Below, one piece after another: positions 31,404-39,900 of a stretch of 64,000 bases of DNA. The translations under genes were made by a program, and so were the position numbers. Source of the stretch: Liolophura sinensis (Eukaryota; Mollusca; Polyplacophora; Chitonida; Chitonidae); NCBI RefSeq assembly GCF_032854445.1, contig NC_088296.1, forward strand, positions 9,706,706-9,770,705. Reading direction: 5' to 3'. The notes under the pieces are model-generated. The model saw nothing but the letters and a program-made list of their open reading frames with translations, was not told where the DNA came from and searched no databases. Position 1 is the stretch's first letter, and every line of letters begins with the position of its first letter.

Positions 31404-32990
31404 ATGAATCTCTGGACAAATGCTATGTTCCAGACTGGCTTGATAACCATGTAATTGAACCCACTGAGGAGCAGATATCTTCTAATCAGGCAGTTGTATC
31501 AGAAGCAAATGCAGACACCACAGGAGGTTCACCATTTGTGGCAAGTGTGCCACAAATCCCAGACAGTGGAGCCATCGAGAGTAAGAACAAAAATCTGGTA
31601 TCAAGTGAAGACAGACGAATGCAAGAAGACCATAAGGACTTGAAAGAAAATGCAGAGGAGTATTTTACTGGGTCGTCCATAGAATTCATTGGTAATACCA
31701 CAGAAAGACAAGCAATCCTTTCTACAAGTGTCAAAGATGAGACGCCAGATTTTGCATATCAGACAGTTCCAGATTGGCTAGAGGCACCAGCAAAGCAGTT
31801 TTCAGAGGAAGGACAAACACTATCAAGTGCAAATGACAATTTGTCTCTTGAAGATAGAAGAATGCAAGCGTTACATAATGACGTTAATCGTATGAGAGAT
31901 GATGGTCCGCTTATGACACCTGAAACTGTGAAGACTGTTGTCTCCTCGGCTTTCGGTCAAGATGTTCCTGGTGAGCAGAAAGATTATGACAAAGCTGGAG
32001 ATCATCTGTTGTCAGCTGAAGAAAGAAGAATGCAAGCTAGAGCACTGAGACCCAATGTCTTTGATGCAGATGCACAAGAATTCACTGGCCTAGAACTTGC
32101 CATTGCTGGCTGTACAAGACCAGCAGATCACGAAAGACCAGTGGGTGACAGAGATGATGAAGATTCTGCTGACCCAATTACGGAAGAAAGCAGACGTATA
32201 CAAACCAACACATTGAAGGAGGGTAACGAACAGATATCTTTGAAACCTGATAATGCCATAGACGCAGAAATCCAAAGGTTAGCTGAAGAATCCGTGATAG
32301 AAGATGCTGGAAATATCAGACCCATGGACCAGTCGTGTGAAGACCACGATTTGCTGTCCACAGAAGAAAGAAGAATGCTAGCGAAAGCACTGGCCGAGAA
32401 TGCCATTGGTGCTGCTGAGCAAAGTCTAGCTGAAGAATCCTTGCTAGAAGTTGCGGGAATTAAAACATCAGCGAATGAAACATGTGAAGATGATGATTTG
32501 CTGTCAACAGAAGAAAGAAGAATGCAAGCAAAGGCACTGGCCCAGACTGCCATTGATGGAGCGAGACAGAGTCTAGCTGATGAAACTTTGTTGGAAGGTG
32601 CTGGAATTACACAGTCCGTTGATCAAACAGTTGAAGACCTTGGTGACATTTTCGCAAAAGATTTACAGTCAACAGAAGAAAGAAGACTGCAAGTGGAAAG
32701 ATTAGGACAGTATGCCCTGGATGCAGAACGAAGAAGACTGGCTGAACAGACTGTGTCATGTGATGAACAAACACTACATTCTCCTAAGGTCAGTGAAGCT
32801 GACTTTAAGGAAACTGAAAGCAAAGAAACAACCGCTGAGACAACGTCAGAACAAAGTAGAGAAGAACAAAAACGAATTTTGGCTGCAAGTGAAGAAAGGC
32901 GAATGGAAGGAAACAATCACGATGCCCATGAAGATGATGAAGAGTATTTCATGGGGTCTACTCTTCAGTACATTGGAATGTCACCAGAGC
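31095..32990 (+). repeat. EERRMQ modules (about 9) with three YFxGSSxEYIG motifs
   Basis: Module core SxEERRMQAKAL, then in the best copies ExAIxxAxQSLAxExLLE with a period near 165-170 bp (32350-32740). YFxGSSxEYIG occurs near 31160, 31665 and 32945, each just after an ERRMQ core. Arg is unusually frequent here compared with the rest of the protein. Confidence 0.75.
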
Positions 32991-33979
32991 TCTATCAGAC
33001 GTTAACTCTTAGAGCTAATGATGACAAACCAGTTCCTGAACCACAGATTAATTCTGTTGTTGAAATGGAGGCAGGTGTTGGCGAATCTTTTGAGGTTGTG
33101 GATCCGAATCTTCAGCAGGACGATATGCAAGATGCTTCCAAACACCAGCAGAGTATAGTAGAAGCTTATCTAACAACGGAACACACAAAACCAGTTTCTT
33201 TGATAACAGGACAAGAAAGTGATGAACAAAAAGCGGCAGTGACGTCACAAATAAAGGCCTTTGTGGAAGCTGTGCCAGAACACAAGTTACTTTACAAAGT
33301 CATGACTGACTACATCGTCGATGAAAGAAGAAGGGGCAGTGGATCTTTACCAGGAAGTCTAACACAGTCTATTTGTGAAGATAGTAGCCACCCTGATGTC
33401 GTTTCTGCTACATTCTGTCAAATGGAAGTGCCAGAAATAAACTACGTGAGCACATATGACCTGCCTGCTGATGGCCTCCCAGATTTTGAAAGCATATGCA
33501 CTGAGAACGACAGTGTGTTTACAACTCCAGATTCTGATATGGATAGACGAACCTACACCAACATGATGTTATTGTCATTCAAAGAGCAGGAAGGACGTAC
33601 TGTTGTTACAACACAAACCCATCTCTCAGACAATGCAAAAGACAAGGAAGAGCTGCATGAAGAGTCCGAGGAAAAACAGATGTTTGAAGGATCAGGAGAA
33701 AGGGAGCCATCAGTTGAAAGGACAGAGGAGTTTATATCTTCATCAGAAAGACAGGTATACTCAACAAGTATGCTTGTGTTCAAGTTAAACAGATGGAAGA
33801 CCACAGAAGATGTAGAAATTACAGCCCGAGAGAAATCTGTTGACAAGGAAGATATTGGAGCCTCCGGTGAAAATGAGCTGTATTCAAGACAGTGCACAGG
33901 GAACAGAGATGACACCGATGAAGAGACTCACACTGAAACAATTCAATACTTCGTAGGCGTTAGACCAGGAAACCAGTAG
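31328..33979 (+). CDS. Giant protein continued, segment with EERRMQ repeats
   Basis: The frame returns to that of the first segment. The join lies near 31389-31400, where a missing base would link QAEQ to ECVDESLDKCYVPDWLD. The segment carries about seven of the nine SxEERRMQ modules, a YFMGSTLQYIG motif, and PDWL motifs (YVPDWLD near 31428, TVPDWLEAP near 31765). Both frames are open from 31328 to 31403, so the true coding start of this part is near 31397. It ends in a stop at 33977-33979, although the adjacent frame continues with similar composition. Still acidic and without known domains. Confidence 0.72.
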   Translation: MCPTNRLSRLDILLRNNAGRTTECVDESLDKCYVPDWLDNHVIEPTEEQISSNQAVVSEANADTTGGSPFVASVPQIPDSGAIESKNKNLVSSEDRRMQEDHKDLKENAEEYFTGSSIEFIGNTTERQAILSTSVKDETPDFAYQTVPDWLEAPAKQFSEEGQTLSSANDNLSLEDRRMQALHNDVNRMRDDGPLMTPETVKTVVSSAFGQDVPGEQKDYDKAGDHLLSAEERRMQARALRPNVFDADAQEFTGLELAIAGCTRPADHERPVGDRDDEDSADPITEESRRIQTNTLKEGNEQISLKPDNAIDAEIQRLAEESVIEDAGNIRPMDQSCEDHDLLSTEERRMLAKALAENAIGAAEQSLAEESLLEVAGIKTSANETCEDDDLLSTEERRMQAKALAQTAIDGARQSLADETLLEGAGITQSVDQTVEDLGDIFAKDLQSTEERRLQVERLGQYALDAERRRLAEQTVSCDEQTLHSPKVSEADFKETESKETTAETTSEQSREEQKRILAASEERRMEGNNHDAHEDDEEYFMGSTLQYIGMSPELYQTLTLRANDDKPVPEPQINSVVEMEAGVGESFEVVDPNLQQDDMQDASKHQQSIVEAYLTTEHTKPVSLITGQESDEQKAAVTSQIKAFVEAVPEHKLLYKVMTDYIVDERRRGSGSLPGSLTQSICEDSSHPDVVSATFCQMEVPEINYVSTYDLPADGLPDFESICTENDSVFTTPDSDMDRRTYTNMMLLSFKEQEGRTVVTTQTHLSDNAKDKEELHEESEEKQMFEGSGEREPSVERTEEFISSSERQVYSTSMLVFKLNRWKTTEDVEITAREKSVDKEDIGASGENELYSRQCTGNRDDTDEETHTETIQYFVGVRPGNQ

Positions 33980-36900
33980 CACATTCCAAGCGGGGTTTGA
34001 AAATCCTGAAAGTATGGAAGTAACCTGGAATATTGATGGCGTTGAGCGAAGACAGCAGGAAATAACAGAACATCTACCACAAATGAGTACACTTATTGAC
34101 ACAGATGTGAAACGTGAATCTACCTCGGCCCAAGAGGCACAGATCGATGTAACTGATGTGCCTATTTCGGACAAAGACACGCGAGATGAGGCCATAGACG
34201 AACAGTCGTTAAGTGTGAAACAACCGCTCAGTGAAAGTGAAAATTTGAGGGTGACAGAAATAGACACGTTAAGTGGTGATGAACCATTTGATGAGAGTAG
34301 TGATGCATTAGAGCCTCTGCCCAGCATTGATCATGTGGAATGCCACCTACCTGGCATTGGTGTGTTTGGCAGTAGGGAAGCTATGACGAGAAGACATCAA
34401 GGAGAAGAGCCAGCTTGTCCAGATACTGCTGTACAAGAATCCGTGCATGTTACTGATGAAGTTGTCATTCGTTCTGAAAGTAAAGGTGATTCGACCTTAG
34501 GAGAGGCATCGTGGGAAGAAGACAGTACCAAGAGTACCGAACTAAATATGAGCCGAGCAGAAGGTTCAGAATCTCATACACATTTTCTCCATGAAGAGGT
34601 GACCACAGGAAATGAAAGTTTTGAAGTGAAAGCTGTACAAGAAAATATCACCTCAGTGGAAAAGCCAGCTGTAGACCAAAGCTCACTTCATGGACTTTTT
34701 CAGGAAACTTTTGATTATCCATCAGCTGCTGAGAGTGTTGAGCAAGAACAAATGTTTTCAGAAGAACCAGATAGTGTTGAGTGTGTTCAGGATGTTGTTG
34801 AACAAAACACTTTAGCAACAGTGGATGAACAACTCACAGCTGGACAAACTGAAGAGTTTGCAGTAGTAGATTCGCCCTCTGACCAGATGCTACCCACTGA
34901 ACAACACCAGGAACCTCAAGGGCTCTCAAGTATCGATCATGTGGAGACACATCTTCCAGGATTATTTTTCTCTAGCTGTGAAGTTCGTCAAAAGCAGTCT
35001 AAATCCTCAGTGGAAACGTCTTCTTCAACAGACAAATCAGAAATCTTGAACCCACCAGATGTTGACCTTACAGAAATACAAATCACATCTGATCGGGGTA
35101 CAACTGACCATGAAATAATGCACTCTACAGCTGCTGAAATTGTTGTTGAGTGTGATCAGTCAAAAACTGCTACTAAAAAAGAGGATGAACTTCTCAATGA
35201 GCCTTTTGTGGAAATGGGCGAGTTTGCAGAAGCGCAGATAACAGCTACACGTGAGAACACCGTGCAAAGAGATAAAAATACGGATGAAATTGTACCATTG
35301 GATAACACAACTTCATGTGCTACTGGTGAAGATACTTCAGAGGATCTCAGAGAAGTGTTGGGTTCCCAGTCTGAAATTGTTACTGAAACGCACCGAGATG
35401 AAGATAGATGTTTAGGGACAAGTGAGGCACAGCATCTTATGGGCACAAACCTTGACCACAATTTACCGTCCATTGACCACATTGAGACACATCTTGACAA
35501 AGACATAAAACTAGCTGTAACAGGAAAGGCTGGTGGCATCCAAATAACTGCCCAAGATGATCTAAGCCCGACTCGGGGAACTGTGGTACAGAACACCTGC
35601 CTCATGTTGGCCTCTGAACAGGGTCCTAGCATTGCACCCTTGTCTGACAGTATTGGTATTAAGGTGTCTCAGGGAACAGTGGAGCATGCCATTGATGGAG
35701 ATCAAGCCGACAAGCTTGGAGCAACTGCCATGCCAGAGTCTGCGACATTTGACATTCAGGAATTAGAAAGGCAGCTGTTACTGGCGACGCAGTGGAGGAC
35801 TCTTGGAAGAATTGACGAGGAGGCGGTACATTCAACATCAACTTCAACATCAGGAGAGCCCGAAACACCCGATGTGGAATCTAAAGATGACTCATCACTC
35901 TACCATGAAGTGGAAAAGGCTTTAGCTGAACTCTGCAGTGAAGAACAGGCTTTGGCCTACTCGATTTCACCATATGCCGAAGGTCTGGAAATAGCAGAGA
36001 ATTTGTCCTCGTTGGATTCATCCTCTACTCCAGCACAAGAGACTGAAATAGTTTTTGTGGATGAAAATCCATGTGTACAGAGTAACATACGTGTAGAAAG
36101 CAAACCAATTGCTCCTTACTCTGATAGTAGTGAAGATGAATCTACTGACATGGCCTCTGTTGTTAGTGTGACTGGACTAAATGACGATGAAGAGGACTTC
36201 CGAGAGGAGTCTGTGACTCAGCTTGACGAACAAGGTATTGAAGTGGAGAAATCTTACTCTGACCACACCAGCGAAATTAGCCTGTCAGATTCAGATGATA
36301 GTAATGCTTATAATGGAAGTGAGGTGAAGCAAGATGCTGTTGCAAGTGCATCAGAAGGCGAGGCTGAAATAACACCAATTACTGAAGTCCTAGAAACGCC
36401 TGTGATTCCAGAAGAAAGAGAGGAAGAAGAGGTGAACGATGTCCCTAGTCACAGTGAGCAGTCAATGATGTCATCTGATGACACGTCAGAAAAATCAGCT
36501 CCATATTTTATTGAGGAACTACATACTTCTGAAGAATCCTTACCAAGCATTGAATTCGACTGTTTTGATGGTGATGAGGATCGCTTCCAGGATGTGGCTG
36601 CTGAAGAATTGGCTGAGGTTAGAAATACTGGTGTGGATAACAGGAGACATGAAGGTCCTGATGCTGAAATTTCTGATGATACTGAAAAATTGGAAGGAAG
36701 AGGATCAGGATCTCCAGAAAGTGAGCAGATTGGTGTTACCAGTATTGAGACGGAATCACTCCCCACAGAAGCACAACCAAGTACTGATAATGTTAAAGAC
36801 ACGGCAGATTTGTCAGCTTCGGCTGCACAGCCAATGTTAATACCCGACTCATATGTGACAGAGGGGCAACCTGGTCTGGACAAAAATGAGATGTTGAATG

Positions 36901-39900
36901 TAGACCCAGATGGATCGGTCAAAGAACCGAAACATTCAACAGAGATGGCGGGATCTTTGACAATGGAACTAACAAACACTGATATGACTGGTCAAGAGAC
37001 AGTATCAGACATCCAGACTAAGGTGTTGCTGTCAAATGCTTCAGAGGCATACTCAGCACAATTGCCACAGATCATAGATGCTGAACGTACATCAGAAGTG
37101 CCCGCAAGTACTGAAATAGAAGCACAACCATCGGATGCTCTACGCCGCACAGGAGAAGGAGAGAAAGAACAGTCAGGAGTGAACGTCAGTGTTCTAGAAA
37201 CTGAACGAAGTTTTGAAGGGGATATTCCTAAGACTGAATCAACACCAACATGGGAAACCTCTGAAGAACTGGGCAAACAGTCAGAACCTGTCACTGACCA
37301 AATTGAAGACACTGGAACATCTGTTGGGTCGAAAGTAGTGGGTCAGCAAGTAGGGGAATCGCCCCAGTGCGATGCAGCAGCGTTATCAGGAAATTCAGAC
37401 ACTGATGCGTCTCTCAGTGATACAGACTCCTCTGTAGACTTCTCTTACGAAAGCGGTGCAGATGATGAATTGGAAGTTACTCCAGAAGTCTCCATGATTA
37501 AATTTCAGTCAGAACAAGAACATGGGGGAGTGGAAAATGTAGGTGTATTCTCAGAAGAGTCAAATAGACTTCATTTGAGCACAGATTTACCAGAAGACAG
37601 TTTACAGCTTCAGGCAGAAGAGGCACTGGACGAGCGAAAAGACTCCATCAAAGATGCAAGACCAGTGTTGAGTGTGTCGACAGATGATACAGCTCCAGAC
37701 TGGTTTGAAGTTACACCAGAAGAACGGACTAAAACCGAAACCAACGTTATTGATTCTGGGATAGATGTATTGGTGTCCCAACAGCAAACTTGGAAAGAAA
37801 AGCCAAAAAACCAGGCGAGTAAACAGAAACAGGAAACTCAAGAAGTGGTAGATGAGCCAGAGGAGGATACTGCACCACAAATGTTTGATGTAGAGTCTGA
37901 GAGAGCGAGTAGTCTAGAAAGAGATTCAATGTCTCAAGTCGATATGGAAATAACTGAAGCTAGTTTGAACTCGATACAAAATGCAGTGGCAAACCAAGGA
38001 CTAAACAAGGGCACAAATTTCCAATCCGAACAAAACCTTGGAAATGAAATATGTGCTGAAAAATCATTGAGCCAAGGAATACAAAAAACTCTACACACAA
38101 ACCAGGATGTTTTAATCTGTGAAGAACATGAGCCTAATGCAAAGGCTGGAATTGGATTAGAGATAATTGAAGACACAAGACATGAAGCTGCAGAGACGCC
38201 AGAGCCGGCATATTCAAGTGAAACTGATGACGGTTTCGTTCACATGCCTCCAGAGAGTCCTCAGCAGTTTGCTTCTGAATTGAGAAGTGTGACGAGAACT
38301 GTCAGTAATTCTCCTCTAGACTCATCCACTGCAGATTTAAGCTATGGATACATCTTTGGTGATATGAGTGGAGTTTTATCATCTCAGACCACTGAATGTG
38401 TAGATGAGGACATGTCAACACCTCATATTTCCACACCTATCAAGGCTGGAGACTTGGATGCTACATTTGGGTCATCAGAGTATGAAAGGATTTCTGTTTC
38501 TCAGGATATGACAGTCAGCATGGAAGGTATCACAGAAACTGTTGAAGGCCTGAGTACTGAATTGAAACACCAAATCTCCAAAGATTTTGAAAAACCAGAA
38601 GAACTAAAGATAGTTTCTGAAGCCATTAACGAAGCTGACAAAAAACCTGAACTGTACTCAAGAACTCTGGCTGCCCCACTTCCTGGCATTGATGAAGCCG
38701 TGGTGGAATCCACACCTGTAAGAAAGCTAGCTAATGAAAAAAGAGAAAATTCCGAAGATGTTCAGGAACAGTTCCATTATGAATATGAGTATACAGGGGT
38801 TGAACAGACAGATCTCTCAATCCAAGAAGGAAATGAAGATACACAGCGAGTGCCAGGAGTTTACACAACGACACAGTCAGCTACATTGTCTGGCATACAA
38901 GACACAGCTGTGCCACCTATTTCAGTTAGAAATCTTGCAGACAGCTTTGAAATTTTGAAAGAGGAGTCGTTTTCTGTGACATCTGAAACAGAATGGAGCG
39001 AAAAGGAGAAAAATCGTGTTTCAAGTATTCCTGGAGTTTACACAAGGTCACTATCAGCCGCCTTGTCAAGCTCCACAGAATGTGTTGAACCTTCAACTCC
39101 TGTGCGAAAGTTAGCTGCAAGCCCCGATACGATGGAATGGGAGAGACCAACTGGAGAAATAACCGACACAAAAAGTGATGAACTTCAAGCACGTCGTTCT
39201 GTTCTGTATACAGAGGTTGGTGAATCTTCAACCACAGTGTGTAAGTTGGCAGACAGCTCTGAAAATAGCCAAAACTCAGGTGCCTCAAAGGAAGTTTCTA
39301 CGAAGGAACAAGAAGCACATGTTCCTCATATTCCAGAACTGTATACAAGATCACTATCGGCTGCACTGTCCAGCTCAAGTGAAGTTGTGGAACCATCAAC
39401 ACCTGTGAGAAAGTTGGCTGAAAGTTCTGACCCCACACTTGATGCTGCAGAAATGGAGACGAGTGAGTTAAGATCTGGTCAAGATGCGACAACAAAGGGA
39501 ACATTTATCCCTGAGCTCTACACAAGATCTTTATCAGCTGCTCTGTCAAGTTCTACTGAAGTTGTTGAGCCTTCAACACCAGTACGGCAACTGGCGGCTG
39601 ATACATCTATGGCATGGGGAGGAGAGACTTTTGCAGAGATTATGGGTGACTCTGCTGCCATTGAAGAGAGAGAGACACATGCCACATTACCAGACCACGA
39701 TTCCATGTTGCCATCTCCCCTGTCCGTTGCAGACGGTGTTTACCTCTCATCTTCAATGGAAGAACGGAAATCAAATGATACAGAGACTGAATTTACTTCT
39801 GATGGTCAAGAAGTGGAAGTAACTGATGTCTCAGGTGGACCAGAAGTTGAAGTCAAACCAATACCAGATGACCAGTCTAATTTAACACCATCAGGAGTAT

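Noticed and set aside
31080-33980. Programmed ribosomal frameshifting
   Set aside because: No slippery heptamer with a following pseudoknot is evident, and three different sites within 2.9 kb would be needed.
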